Below are positions 33,201 to 59,440 of a stretch of 64,000 nucleotides of DNA, in pieces. A program made the translations under genes and the position numbers. A model generated the notes under the pieces. The model was not told the origin of the DNA, ran no database searches, and saw only the letters and a list, made by a program, of their open reading frames with translations. Each line of letters starts with the position of its first letter. The first letter of the stretch is position 1. This DNA is from Anoplopoma fimbria (taxonomy: Eukaryota > Chordata > Actinopteri > Perciformes > Anoplopomatidae): contig NC_072458.1 of assembly GCF_027596085.1 (NCBI RefSeq), positions 1,603,501 to 1,667,500 of the forward strand. Reading direction: 5' to 3'.

Positions 33201-33491
33201 CAGCAAGATGGCGGTGGATGCTGCACCAAAAGTCAGGTGGGTTACCAAGTCTTACATAGTCCTCTAGTCTGTGGCTCCTCTGAAAATTGCTATTTGTTTG
33301 TTCAATCTTAGACATAATTGTATAATCTTCTTTGCATTGTGCTTGTACACAAAAAATTGCTAAAAGGGAAATGTTTTCTGTACAGACACCATGGACAGAA
33401 GATGATCCAGGGACTTGCCCAGCAGAGAGAGCTCATCCCAGAGAAATACCTGTATCACTTTCAGAAAATCTTCCGGAAGTTGAGGCTGTAG
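30256..33491 (+). CDS. Single-TOG-domain protein related to the TOGARAM C-terminus, with 23-residue proline-rich repeats
   Basis: Seven exons: 30256-30324, 30858-31404, 31520-32441, 32530-32635, 32725-32963, 33078-33236 and 33386-33491, all with GT/AG borders and continuous phase, giving 715 aa. Residues 1-23 are encoded by a short first exon (MSILETLNNKRPKK). Exon 2 starts a charged, probably helical stretch (SRILDIERAESAKRAAQIQH). About 273-478 are nine copies of a 23-residue unit of type AVKPKVPTPPVPPNKTLPYR. About 513-715 form an all-helical HEAT/TOG-like domain (LNSVRALVRHHP, AVRESTAQHLNQLADLIG, DAAPKVRHHGQKMIQGLAQQ) resembling the last TOG of TOGARAM1/2, which act on ciliary microtubules. 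Family assignment is from recall of motif pattern; the protein lacks the extra TOG domains of full TOGARAM. Function in microtubule or cilium biology is an inference. Confidence 0.75.
31723..32343 (+). repeat. Nine 69-bp coding tandem repeats (Pro/Lys-rich)
   Basis: Units start at 31723, 31792, 31861, 31930, 31999, 32068, 32137, 32206 and 32275, an exact 69-base period with no indels. Each encodes 23 residues beginning AVKPKV and containing PPV.PNKT. The last unit is degenerate. Exact period and frame argue for selection on the protein. Confidence 0.97.
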
Positions 33492-33789
33492 AAGTAGAGG
33501 CGATAACAGGCGGCCATTTGGACAACATCGACTTTAGGCTGGCGTGGTGGTGTAGTGTTATTGCTTGTAGCAGTTTTAATAAATAATAATTCATGGATAT
33601 CAAAATATGTAACGATTACTAATAACTCAGCCAAGAATCTTAACTGTAATCGTACTCAGTTTCCACTATAAGACACCATTAGTTTAAGTAACAGAATGTA
33701 ACATAATATTAAAATTTAGGACGCCAACGAATTTTGGAAAAAAAGGGAAACCTTCCAAATTTGATCTTGATCAGTTAAATCTCAATCTC

Positions 33790-35110
33790 AGGGTTGCTAC
33801 AGAGTTATTGTCAGGTGTACAGTGACGGTCACAAAAATCTAATTATCAAGTTCCTTATAAATAAAATATTTATTGGACTGACTAACAGCCAAGGAAAAGC
33901 CTGTCAATGTCCATGTGGATTGACTTTAAAGCTGGAGCCACACCAGTCTCCGGTGTGGCTCATCAGTGACGATCACCTTCCTGGAAAACAAAGGAGACAG
34001 CAAACAGGACAGACACCCCTAGTGGAATGTAACCGGGTCCAACTACCCAGACACTTTACAGGCTGTGCAGAGCTCTCATAACTGGGTCGAGAATTACCCA
34101 GAAACAACTAGAGCATGACCATGATCACAAAAAATGGAACGTATCCATTTTAAACTTAAGCTGAACAGTCTGCAAAACATGCTGTTAGCAGTAAACACCA
34201 GAAACTATTGTCCCCCTCACTACAGCCAGCGGCATCAAACACTTCAAGCCTTAAACTAACAGCATCCAACTTCGATTTGGCACCCAACAAGCAAAACTCC
34301 AATAACTCCTCCCATGCTCTCAAGAATTCCTCCACAGAAGCCATAACGGAGGAACAAACTTTGACACACAAAACCCAAACTGATCCGTACAAAATGAAAC
34401 TATTACCCTAAGACACTTACAGCAAGAGCAGCCCTTACACAGCTAACATCACTGCAGCCCCGTCCCTCTAGCTGCCTAACCAGAGACTGAGTAAACTCCC
34501 CCCTAGTCTTCAGGTGCTACTTGTGGCAGGTAACCTAACAGGGATAGAACAGCAGCAATTTATACAGTGTACAGGACCATCTAAACTCTGTTCCACAAAA
34601 ATCCCCAGCATAACACAGCGCTGTGACACAAACACATTCCTCAGGAAGACTAATCACCAACAGAAAAACAGCCTTCTCACCACACTCGTTCTTGTCTCCC
34701 CAAAAGAACTAGGTTGCACATCAAAGAGGTGTAACTGTCTATTAGGCTTCTACTGATCCTGAAATCCATCTCTGCACATCAAGCCTATTCACAACCAGCA
34801 GAGCCAAATTCACTACAGAAATCCAACCCTGGTCAATCAAATTAGGACGAGCCCCCATATGTTACAACCCGACTCGAAGGCTGAAACATAAATGTTAAAA
34901 AATAATAAATAAAACACATTTATATAAAAAATACATAAAATAAAATAAACTGTGAGTCTATCCAGGCCAGCAGTAAATTGAGAGTCCAACCACTAAGTGA
35001 CTGAGGGGTCCTGATAGCTGTTTCTGGTATAAGTTTATTGGTTAAGATTTCGTCATTGTTGTTATTATCTCATTTCAGTTTTGATCATCTTTCCGTCGAA
35101 GTTCACTACA
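33790..35110 (-). mobile_element. Degenerate LTR retrotransposon remnant
   Basis: On the minus strand an LTR-like end TGTAACA (34860-34866) is followed after two bases by TGGGGGCTCGTCC (34845-34857), which matches the usual primer-binding site for tRNA-Pro. The presumed LTR runs toward higher coordinates and holds an AATAAA near 35034. Downstream, a short broken frame near 34156-34340 resembles the start of a retrotransposon gag. No pol domains are visible, so this is an internal fragment; outer borders are uncertain. Confidence 0.6.
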
Positions 35111-35162
35111 GTAGTGAAGGAGTTAGCTTTCTCATCACAGAAAGTAGCTTTTGGGTAACAAC

Positions 35163-35270
35163 TGGGTGAGCTGCTGGGCCTGTGTGGAGTTTGTATGTTC
35201 TCCCAGTGCCAGTGTGGGTTTTATTCCTGGTGCTCGGTCTCCTCCCACAGTCCCAAAGACATACAACTAT
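35163..35270 (+). repeat. Common interspersed repeat fragment
   Basis: Contains the sequence 'gtgtggagtttgtatgttct' followed by a 'cctcccacagtcccaaagac' block, a combination I recall as widespread in fish genomes. Only about 100 bases remain. Confidence 0.55.
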
Positions 35271-35590
35271 AATAATGTGAATATATTTCAGTCTGTGATA
35301 GACTGAAATATATTCTAGCACCAGTCTTGACAGTCGTGAAAAATAATTTAAAAATAATAATGATCAGGTTTAAAAATAATAATTGGGAAATAAAATAACA
35401 ATACCAAAAAAACAATACAAATAAAATGAATAATAATTAACGTCACATGTTCTATTGATTGGTTTCCAACATATTATACATAAACTTTATTTCAACAGCA
35501 AACAGTTTCAGAAAGGTTTTCTTTGCTGGTTTTCTGTGTTGCTTTTGCCTAAATCAAATCTCTTATGCCATTAATGTTTCCGTATCTTTA

Positions 35591-35636
35591 CATTACATTA
35601 CATTACAGTCATTTAGCAGACGCTTTTATCCAAAGC
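35591..35636 (-). repeat. Truncated CATTA-tailed retroelement fragment
   Basis: Three CATTA units then the shared tail (gcagacgcttttatccaaag) with nothing recognisable beyond. It looks like a heavily truncated insertion of the family seen at 39178 and 59441. Confidence 0.75.
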
Positions 35637-35800
35637 TTTCACTTAGAATGTCTCAAAAGAGGGACATTTTTTGATGATACTTACTTTGGAAGAGACTCAT
35701 TTGTGGCATTGAGTGAAACAAGCTAAATCAATTGTTGTTTATCCCTTATGCATACAAAAACAAAGTGTGACACACCATAACTTGTCCATCCATTGTACAG

Positions 35801-35806
35801 TTTATT
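35801..35806 (-). terminator. Candidate osbpl3 poly(A) signal
   Basis: AATAAA on the minus strand about 620 bases past the osbpl3 stop codon (36427-36429). Plausible 3' UTR length; no transcript evidence. Confidence 0.45.
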
Positions 35807-36426
35807 ATCTTTTTTTAAACATAGAGCATCATTGTTGTTTTCCTCATTGATAAACATTATCCACAGCCTTATGACATCATGACTCATTATAACAAGGCAG
35901 CATACTGAAAAAGGCTAAAGTCTCATTTATAATCAGAACATCTGATCAGCTTTTGGTTTATGTCATGTCAAAATCCTTGGGTCACGATGCTGACTGGATG
36001 GAGGAAGTTCACTCCCAACCTTGATCCTTTTCTCTCCAGTGAAGTCCACATATCATACTCACATCATCCAAACAAGTATTTAAAGTCTCTAGAATAAAAG
36101 TGTTTTTGCATAACTGCTACAGCAGTTGATTGAGTGAGGCACTGCAATAAAAGGCACTTTGGTAAATGCAACACAACATGATATGAATCTTTACACTGAC
36201 GCTTTGTCAATTACAGTTATGAGAATAGGAGAAACAAAACAGAAGTTCTACAGGCTCTGCTCAGTCCTGAAAGAGGAAGCAGGTTTGTCCATATAGGTTT
36301 GGGTTACCCTGACATGGGGTAACTCATGTTAAGCAGGTCAGGGCACTTGGAGGCTGGTCTCAGTTCAGTTTTATACTTCCCTCTCGATGATAAGTTGTCG
36401 TCAAGAGGTTTGGTAAAATCCAGAGG

Positions 36427-49585
<13,159 letters not shown>

Positions 49586-50898
49586 CTTTTTGCGACTCGA
49601 GTGCTTTCTGCCCACCGTTGTTTCGTTTCTGTGGAAACCGCAGCAGCAGAGATCACAACGGAGCCACCAGTAGCATCACTCTGACCTTTGAAGGTCACGG
49701 CACCAAAGTCGGCACTGAGGAGAAAGGTTAGAAGCGACCCGATGTCAGAGCAGTCCAAAGGTTATCTTTAATGAGAACAGTGGCAGTGTGCGGGACCAGG
49801 CGGATAAAAACAGAGAGGAATCACTTACTCACTGTTTGTCTGACTAACTGTGAACAGCCTAATTTAGGACCAAAAGTCCAAAGTATCTTTGTTTTAAGGA
49901 AGCTACACACAAATATCTGGAAGAAAAACACATGAGAGACAAATAAGTCTTTATCATGAGCTCTCACAAACACTCAGTTCAGGGTTCAACTTGCTGCATG
50001 TGAATTCAGATGTATTCTGACTGAAGTTTGGCTTTGTGTGGACTATGATACTTACAAATACACACATAAACAAAACAGAAAAGTCAGTATGTGTGGTACC
50101 ACACAAGTTTTATGAGGTTTTAAAGTTCCACTGGTAAACAACAATGTGTTAAAAAACGTGTGGAGATGATCATACAAACAAGGCTTTAATTAAAAAATAA
50201 TAACAGTTATGACTCCAGAGGCTACTTCTATTTCCATGTTAATGTGACATTAGTGAAAATAGACGCTTAACCTATTTCTATCACCTAAACATTTAAAGCT
50301 CACTCCATCTGCATTCTGCAAAACTGAGAACTGGTCCCTTGCAGCTTCACCACTGACAGGTTTCAGAAAATGTAACTTCCCCTGATTCCCCTGATTCCCC
50401 AGCCTCCTCCTCCTGTATCAGCATTTTAGATACGGATGTGAATGTTTCCTTCGCGCGTTGATGAAATGTTATGTATCTGAAGCTTTAAAAAAGGTCACAG
50501 ACGGTACAAGTCAGACAATAAAAACTAACCAAATTGGTTTGTTTAGCTTGAAGACTTTTGCGTTAGCTCTTCACAAAATAACAAAGTGGTTGCGTGGGCT
50601 TGAGCAGGGAACACCAGATTCTCGCTGAGATGTCACATTCATTCCTCTCCTCGCCACAAATGACATGCCCCAACCTGGCAGTGTACATTATACCTCTATG
50701 TGTGCCACTCCCTTTGTACGCTGAAACTGTCCTAACCTCAGGCGTGTTTACGTGGATTTGTGTACCATTCATCCGAGCAAGGCACATCCCTGTCTGGTGG
50801 ATTAACACAGTAAGATATGCTCACATGTAAAGTCAAAACTCTTAAACTCTTGGAGTTTCAGTGCACTGAATCCTCTGCAAACAGTCTAGCAGTTTGGG

Positions 50899-51049
<151 letters not shown>

Positions 51050-54000
51050 TGTAGTTCCCCAGGGCCTCTCTTACAGTCAGTAGCATGCCCAGGACGTGAG
51101 TCATCAACAGGAAAGAATGTGCTCAGTGCTTCGATACCCCCGACACACCATAACACAAAGCTAGCTACCGTCAACACTGGGCTAAAAGCGGCCCGAAACA
51201 CACGGGCAGCCCACTTCACTTCACAGCTTCGGAGCACAGACTAAAAGGACAGACAATGTATTCGAGCTGGCTTCAAATGAGCTTTAATTAGCTCATCAAG
51301 TGGTTGTTTTTCACACTTTTCAGGCTGTGACATGTCTGGCGTCTTCAGCTGTAACTGAAGCTTTATGAATGTTTGTTAGGTTCAGGAATTCACACCCAAC
51401 TTCTACATATCTACACCTGTTTAAAACACACCTGTAATCTAGCCTCTCAACAGCAAAATGTGCATCCAACCACCATGAAACATGATGTAATGGCAACTAA
51501 TGTAGGAGCTTAGGGCTCGGATGTTACATTTTCCACCGGACTGAGTTTGTTGAGGAATACAATTGTGATCTAAACACTATAAGTGGTGAGTAAGGGCACC
51601 TCTTTACCTAACACACCTGGCTCTGCCTTCCATTCCTCAGCCTTTTCCCCGTCAGCAACAAAGTTTGCATCAAAACAATTCCTTTGAGCAAAACATTAAA
51701 AAAAGAAACTGCCACTGCATCTGTTCACAGATTTAGTCTGAAGTGTCACTCCCCAACTCACGACACTCCCGCACTTTAAAAGCTTAAAAGCTTGTGCGAA
51801 AAGCTGTGTATTAGTCGAGAACTGCCATAGATGAACTGTAAAATCTGTAAATGAAGCAGGGACATGTCAGTCCCCGAACATCCCTCGGAGTGCCCTACTT
51901 ACCTCCACTGAGTGATTACTGTAGTATTGTGCACCGATGTGCCTCCTGCACTGTAAGACTAGAAGTGTGCTGGGGTTTTGTCCCAAGTCTTGCGTAATGG
52001 GAGTCAATTATTAACGGCAAAACACCTTGTAAATGATCGGTTAGGATGGAAAGGGGTCATTCTCACAGCAACGCAAGATGCCACAGAGTCACAAGGCCCA
52101 AATGAGGGAATAAAAAAGGTTTAAAAGGTGATGGAAGGGACAAGTTTATGTGCTTTTCTCTCTTCTTTTTTAAACATGAATCAGCGTTCATGAGGTCAGC
52201 TGATGGGAGGGACGGATCGTCAGAACAGATAAACGGTAATAACGGTAAATGAAATGGTTTTGTCTGGATGTATGAAAGTGTAATATCAGTGGGACCTGCA
52301 TGGTACACAATAAGGTAACATTTGGTATGTGCTGTGCGGTCTAACTTAAAACCTGTGTACAGGAACTAAAACTACTTCTTTTCCCCCTTCCTGCATATTT
52401 TCTGTTTCACAGCACTGAAGAAAGAAAGTACCTAACAATTACCTAACAATGAGAAAATATATCCCAACTAAGCTTCACCCTTTTGATAGGATAGGCCCTG
52501 TTTCTAAGGTGAACACGGACCTGCTTAACACCAGGAGACAAGAGCAGAGATGCAAATACAAGAGTACACAAGAGTGGAACTTTTTCCTTCTTCTTGTCCG
52601 ATCCCCAGCAACCAACAAAGTGGTCAGCCTCCTAAAATGTCCACCGCGCTAACCACCGGTGCTCCTCAAAAGCCTTCACGTGACAAACTTTGTGCACAGG
52701 CTGAGATGCACTCCAGGAATGCTGCTTTTAGGAACACAACGTTCAACTAAAACTCAAACAACCGAGTCACTATGTACACCATAGCTACAGGCAACGCATA
52801 CTACATATTCACAGAACGCCCTGTGGCTTTCATTAAGCAAAGCCTCGTCTGTTGTTCACCGGTTTTTATGACTGGATCTCGAGACAACTGAATTCTGAGG
52901 AATTGTCAAGCTGGAGTTTCCAGTCCTAGCATGGCAAGCACAAAGACTTGGACATAGCAGCCAATCCATCTGTTTTCTGCATGTAGACATTCTTGCAACA
53001 GCAGGACTGCCATCAATCCAACAGTCCACATAGTTGTATACCCATCACCCCCATTACTCGCCGATTGGGACTGCAAAAAAAAGGTCCTCACAGATGGCTC
53101 ATCTGTGTCTCTACCTCCAATGAAGCGTCAGAATATTCCGCTAAAGCTTCTTCACAGATTTACCGAGTTTAAGCTGTGCATGATCCGCTGATTACTAAAC
53201 CCAGATCCGGCTTAATATAGACTCGCATCTGGCAATATTATCCGGCTACTTCGTACATAAACGCCCAAATTTTACACGGAAGTAGGGTTTTCGCATATGG
53301 TTTTGAAAAGGATGGTGGCAGGAGCACTTAGCTTATCTGACCTGTGACAAGATGCCCGACTGGGTGTTTTTATTGGAGTCGGTTGAAGAGAAGTTGTGCT
53401 TGAAACGTCACCTATGGTGTAATAAATAAGTCGACATTGGAGAGCTGCAGTGTGTGAGCTAATTATTTGTTTATTTCATGACAACAGAGTGTTTTTAACA
53501 GTTTTTTTTTCCCATCTAAAAAGTAACGGTGCCGGCGTTGGCTGTATGCAGGCAGAGGAAAACTGATGTGGGCATCAAGAGCGTGTTGAAAGAGGTAAAA
53601 AAAGCAGCCCCAATATGCCATTCAGCAGTCGGTTATCTTCATGTGCACTCAAAGAGAGACAGAAAGAGAACAATCTTGAGAGCCAGCATGCCCATAGAGT
53701 CTTGACCGATGTATTTTTGAGAAGCTGCATCACATAAGATGTCTCTCTTCTGTCTCTTTTCCCTGCTGAGACAAGGGACACTCTGTGTAACTGCTCAATC
53801 ACCGGTTGCTATGGATACAAAAAAAAAGCCATGGCAAAGGCAAGACTATATTCAGTTTGTTTGTTCTTTATAGACAAATCGGACGGCATAAAACAAGGAG
53901 CTATTTATAGACCCTGTGCCGTTACCAGCAGAACATGATTTCACATAAGTGTCAGTGTCGACCATGGCTGGAAGTAGGACACAACATTCTGTAGCCTTAT

Positions 54001-55585
54001 AAAACCATAAGAGATCAGAGGCGGGATTTTTTTTTCTCAGAGTGGTCACTTGTGGTGTATTAGCGAAGGCAGGAATGCTCTGTATTTAACAGCTTTTAAG
54101 TGGGTGTTGTGTAAAAGAGAGTGACATAGAGATAACTCAGTGAGTCACGTCGGCCATGCTGGATGTTTACGCCCAGAAATGTTGCAGCAAGAATAAACAT
54201 TTGGGCTGAGCTGTAATCAGCTGACTGATGGATTGTATTGATTCCTTAAGGCGCAATCCTCTGTTGGCTTGAGATCACGCTTTAGATGGGGGTCTAGCAC
54301 CCCCTGAAGTCTGTAGGGGTTTAGTCTTGTATACTCGTTCTAGGGCTGCAACTAATGATTATCTGCATTATCAATTAATGTGGCAATTATTTCTCTGTTG
54401 ATTGATTTAGCACTTGGCCTATGAAATGTCAGACACATGAGAAATTCAAAAAAATCGTCAAATGTCTAATTTTGACTGGCCAACACTCCAGAACCTAATG
54501 GCATTCTGTAATAATATAAAACAGTGAAAATCAGCTCATCCTCACATTGAGGATCCTTAAACAAAAGCTGGAAATAAGATTTTCTGGCAATCTTGCTTAA
54601 AAAATGACTTTCATGATTAAATCGATTATCAAAATAGTTGCAGGTTAATTTTCAGACTCATCAATTAATAAACTTATTGTTACAGATGCCAGATTAGAAG
54701 TATAAACAACTACCAGTAGTTTTTTGTTATGTTTTGTTATTGAACCCATGTTGTATCCTTCTCCTCCATTATTAAAAGTAAAAATATTCTTATAACATGA
54801 TTACAGTTTTGTGAAACCGCCTCACCTTCAGTTTAGATATGTTAACAGCAAACTTCAAGGTTAAAGATATCTCAGGTACACTGCTGGCAACGTGTGAAGG
54901 GCACAGTGATAGCGATGCCATCATCACAGTGATCCAGTCTGGACTATGAGGTGCTAAGAAGGCCACGTGTTGATTGACCATATGATTAAAAAAAACAGTC
55001 ACTCAAGCAAAAGAATGAAGTGAAACTGCTGAATGGCTCATAATCATTTCATGATGTATGGTGTGTAGGGACGCAACCAACAAATCATATAGAAAAAAAA
55101 TTAAAAAGTGAAAAAGTCCAAAGTGAATAACGTCTTGTTTCGACAAATAGTTCATAAAGATCATCAAACAAAGATATCATGGAAGCCGAGGAAAGACAAG
55201 TCACATTTGAGAAGCTGGAACCTTTTTTTGGCATATTCAGTTAAGAAATTACTTAATAACTTAATAAGTTGATTATCAGAATTGCTGCCAATTAAATTTC
55301 TGCTGATTGCTTAATCAACTTATCATTTTTGCTCTAATAGTCCACTGGAAAAACATTCAGTCCTCTATACTGTACATGTAAAACACAGGCTATGAGTAAT
55401 ATATAACTTTACAGAAATCAGCTATGAATGAATGTCTCCCATCCTCAGTATAATCTCAATATCTACTAAAAACACACAGAATAAATGTTAGATTTAATGC
55501 ATTGCTTCTGCTTATGGCTGGGGATGATGTCAGCATAGACAACCAGTTATGGGGACAAACTCCACGGGGACGAACCCACAGGTGT

Positions 55586-55700
<115 letters not shown>

Positions 55701-56024
55701 CCTGTTGCCAACAGCCAACACAGCAAAATAAAACTTGTCAGACAAAATGTCCAATAATTCCCCCCATGTGCTCCTGATCCCTGCTCTCACATATATATAT
55801 ATAAAACATACATATATATAAAACATATATAAATATAAAACACGGAAGCACCACTGTGCCAAATGTCATGAGGAAGCCCATTAATAATTCTGTCGAAAGC
55901 CCGACAGGAGCGACATGAACTGTGCAGCTTAGTCCAACCAATACATGGACAATAACAGCAGAAGACAACGAGATCATTGCACAAGAGTTCTGAGTATTAA
56001 TGACAGAAAAGAATACATGCTTAC

Positions 56025-56215
56025 GGTTCTGCGGTTCTGCTACAGCATCCTATGGAGACATGCGGTACCTGGCTTCGGGCTTTCTGCTGCTCGTCACACC
56101 GTCGGAGCTATGTGGAGGAGGCGGGCTCTGCTCAGTGTGCCGGAGTGACAGACGCTCTGCTGAGCCAATCACAGTCGAGGATGGTTCTGGGGGCGGGGTC
56201 AAGGGGTTGGGCGGA
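56025..56215 (-). promoter_or_regulatory. osbpl3: Candidate osbpl3 promoter and non-coding first exon
   Basis: A locally GC- and CpG-rich patch in AT-rich surroundings, with a GC box (gggggcgggg, about 56188-56198) and an inverted CCAAT box (ccaatcac, about 56164-56171). On the minus strand a donor-like GTAAGC is at 56019-56024, which would end a non-coding exon. Distance from the first coding exon is about 6.4 kb. Assignment to osbpl3 rests on position and strand only. Confidence 0.4.
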
Positions 56216-56275
56216 CACCTTTTTTTATTTGAGTTTTATTATATTCCTTTATTGATCATCATGGGGGAAATTCAA
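56216..56275 (-). repeat. L2-like LINE 3' tail, reverse orientation
   Basis: Read on the minus strand: gaatttcccccatgatgatc, then aataaagg and an AT-rich end. It matches the tail at 44195-44250 in the other orientation and abuts the 32-bp minisatellite. Confidence 0.7.
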
Positions 56276-56291
56276 GTGTTGCAGCAGCTCA

Positions 56292-56585
56292 ACTACACAG
56301 ACAATAAATACACATACTATACAACTACACAGACAATAAATACACATACTATACAACTACACAGACAATAAATACACATACTATACAACTACACAGACAA
56401 TAAATACACATACTATACAACTACACAGACAATAAATACACATACTACAACTACACAGACAATAAATACACATACTATACAACTACACAGACAATAAATA
56501 CACATACTATACAACTACACAGACAATAAATACACATACTATACAACTACACAGACACAGACAATAAATACACATACTATACAAC
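56292..56585. repeat. 32-bp minisatellite, nine copies
   Basis: Unit ctacacagacaataaatac followed by acatactatacaa, repeated nine times. One copy is two bases short and the last has a duplicated acagac. Followed by a short (GATA)n near 56592. Probably an expansion within the 3' region of the adjacent LINE-like element. Confidence 0.95.
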
Positions 56586-56610
56586 AAAATAAAGATAGAT
56601 AGATAGATAG

Positions 56611-58031
56611 TGACGTTAGAAGAGTCAAAGACAAGGAAAATGCATCCAAGGTGAAAGTTTAGCGTAAACTCCTACGTAAATTACGTTAATCCTGAATGAT
56701 TAATGTGACCTTTTGTGTTGATGGGTCATTTGTTTCTGTTTTGTACCCCCCCACCCCCCACCCACTCTCATCATTGGTTTCAGTCACGTTGGCATCAATC
56801 ACACTTTTGTTTTACTTCTCTAATGATCATTCACCCTTGTCATCTGAGCTGACTGATTTCTGTTTGATTTAAAATGTTAATTACAACACTCAAAAACAAC
56901 AAGGCCCCCTTTATTTCCCTTAATCTCAGCCCATCACACTAATTATGTACTGCTACTAAATAAGGGATGCAATTTATGATTATTTTCATTATTTAGTAAT
57001 GTTCCAATAAATTTTATAGATTAGAAAACTGCCCAAAAAAAAATGTTGTCATAGAATTGCTTGTTGTGTCTGAATATCTCTTCAAAACCGAAATATATTC
57101 AGTTTATAATCTTTAAATACAAAAAAAAGCAGGAAAGGAAAGGAAAATGTTGAAAAATGACTTAAGGGATTACTCAATTATTTTTCTGCTAATCAACTAA
57201 TGAATTCCTTTAAAATGATGTTGTGGATAGTAGGACACATGAATGTTCATGAATAACGGCCAGAGGGTATGGAAATACAGTATGTCTTTATAATCGGTCT
57301 GGTCTCATTGCTTCATAAGTCCAATGACAGATTGTTTGCTGCTTTTCTTCAGACATTCTGGTTGCAAAAGATGGCTTTACCCACAAGTGCTGACTGTTTG
57401 AGTAAGTGAGAGAAGTCGTGTGATTGCACCCAGACGGAATGAGCGCGTGGGTGAATGAATGAGCATGTGTTCATGTGTTTCTGTTTAATGTCCGTCTTAA
57501 GTTCTGCTCCTCTAACTTCTTCAGAGAAAAGCCCTGCTAGGTCAGTCGTCCTCTATTGTCCTTGTAGCTTTGTCTGAACCTTCATGCATTGGATTTGTTT
57601 ACCCAACAAAACAAATTTCCTCCTTTGCATGGGCATGAGGCTGTCACTTCCTGTCTGGGCTTATTTCTATGGCAACATGGCAACAGAGGGCAGGAAAAAC
57701 ATTAAACAGGGGGACAGACTTCTTTGAAAAGGAAAGCTGGGCGTGTCCAGAAACTAAGGTTGCTGTTTTGGGAGTTTAAAGTAACGTTGGCGCTGATATG
57801 TGACTGAAAAAAAAATCAATGTTGATTGCTGACGTGCAGTAGTGTGGTGATGGAAGTGGAACACGCAGAAAGAAAAGATTACGAGTGCTTGTATCACATG
57901 TCTTTCCATTGACCAATCCAGGGGGGTTTACTTGTGCTTACCTAAGCAGTGCACAGTTGTTGCCACAAGGGAACACACCTTGGCATACCTGACAAAAGAC
58001 AGATTCTGAGCCACACCTGCCTACACACACA

Positions 58032-58108
<77 letters not shown>

Positions 58109-59440
58109 ACAATCACACACGTACACACATACAGTGGGGTAGCAAACCTGAAACCAGACATCCATTGATATTGATGTTCAAACATTTTCCACTAATAGCA
58201 TAATTTAAATAACAAAGGGAACTATGAAAGAGAGACAGGGAGACCCTCATTAATAATATAATGCAATTGAGCCTGATACGTGATGCTTGTAAGCTATTTA
58301 TACCACATTGCTGTCACTTAGTACAACATGATGTACAGTATTATACAAGCAGATTATGTGTGACAGTGCCATCTATAGGTTAGAGGGGGTTACTGCACAG
58401 TGAGATTGAAAAACTCCTCAGCTGCACAGAGTGCTGCTGGTTGTCACTGAGTTCATGTCCCGATGCTGTTTTAACTGCACAAGAAGGTCTGTAATTCACC
58501 GAGCTCCGTGCACTTTGCAATTTTGACCTTAAGTGTAAAGGGGGTTGAAATGAAGAGGGACAACACCCTTCAACTGGAGAGCCTCTGTCTTAGACGTCTG
58601 CCAGGGTCCCTGTTCTATATCTGAACATGACCTTTGATCCTATAAACCCACTAGGGGGCTTGGGATCTGGGCCCTATAACCTCCTATTTCTCCCACGCTG
58701 TGTGTATTGTTTATTAAAAATAACAATATAAAACAAAAAAATTCTTGTCACAGACATATACAGGCATTTCTCTGCATTTAACCAATCCTAAGCTTTTAAG
58801 GACCAGTGGGCTTCTGGTAAACATCCAAGGACCGGCTCGGGGTTCAGTGTCTGAGTCAAGGACACTTAGACACTTAGACAGTGATTTTAGTGATCAGTAA
58901 CTCATTTAACTTGATTAAACACAGTTCTACTTAGTAAAAAAATGCACCATGAAAGCACAATATTGATATAATACGTTTCTGTTCTATAAATATAAAGCTA
59001 TATCCATCAGCGGGTAGTTTAGTACAAAGAGAGGAAATAGCTGTTTAACCCAGATATTTCAAAGTAAGATGCAAACTACTGGCAACTCTTATTAACAAAT
59101 GATGTCCTGTTTATCTAAGCCAAAAGAACAAAGTGTAACTATGTTACAGTTTTACGGTGGGGTTCTATGCTGTACTATTTCATGGCCAGGGTTCAGTCTT
59201 TGTATGAATTTAACAAACTAAATATAACTTAGCGAGCTTTTAGAGGTGCTGCCAGGTGGATTTTGTTATGATAGCTTTACATGAGAGTGGTATCTATCTC
59301 ATCCAAAGTGTACTTCCTACTAGAGTTCAACCTGAGGTCTTAGGTAACAATGTAGATATTGTCTTAAAGGCCCTATTATTTCAGTTTATATTGTGATATA
59401 GTGTTGCATAGGTATTAAAAACCACATTTGCACTTAACTA
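56611..59440. other. Intergenic DNA
   Basis: No gene recognised. It includes (CA)n at 58023-58102. The remainder is AT-rich with only short, unsupported frames. Confidence 0.5.
58023..58102. repeat. (CA)n microsatellite
   Basis: About 80 bases of CA with one CAAA break near the left end. Confidence 0.95.

Noticed and set aside
34156..34392. Functional gag gene
   Set aside because: Only a short broken frame remains, with no downstream pol; treated as retroelement debris.
49613..49615. GTG as the osbpl3 start codon
   Set aside because: An ATG (49585) 30 bases downstream in frame gives a start comparable to the known ORP3 N-terminus; non-ATG initiation is unnecessary.
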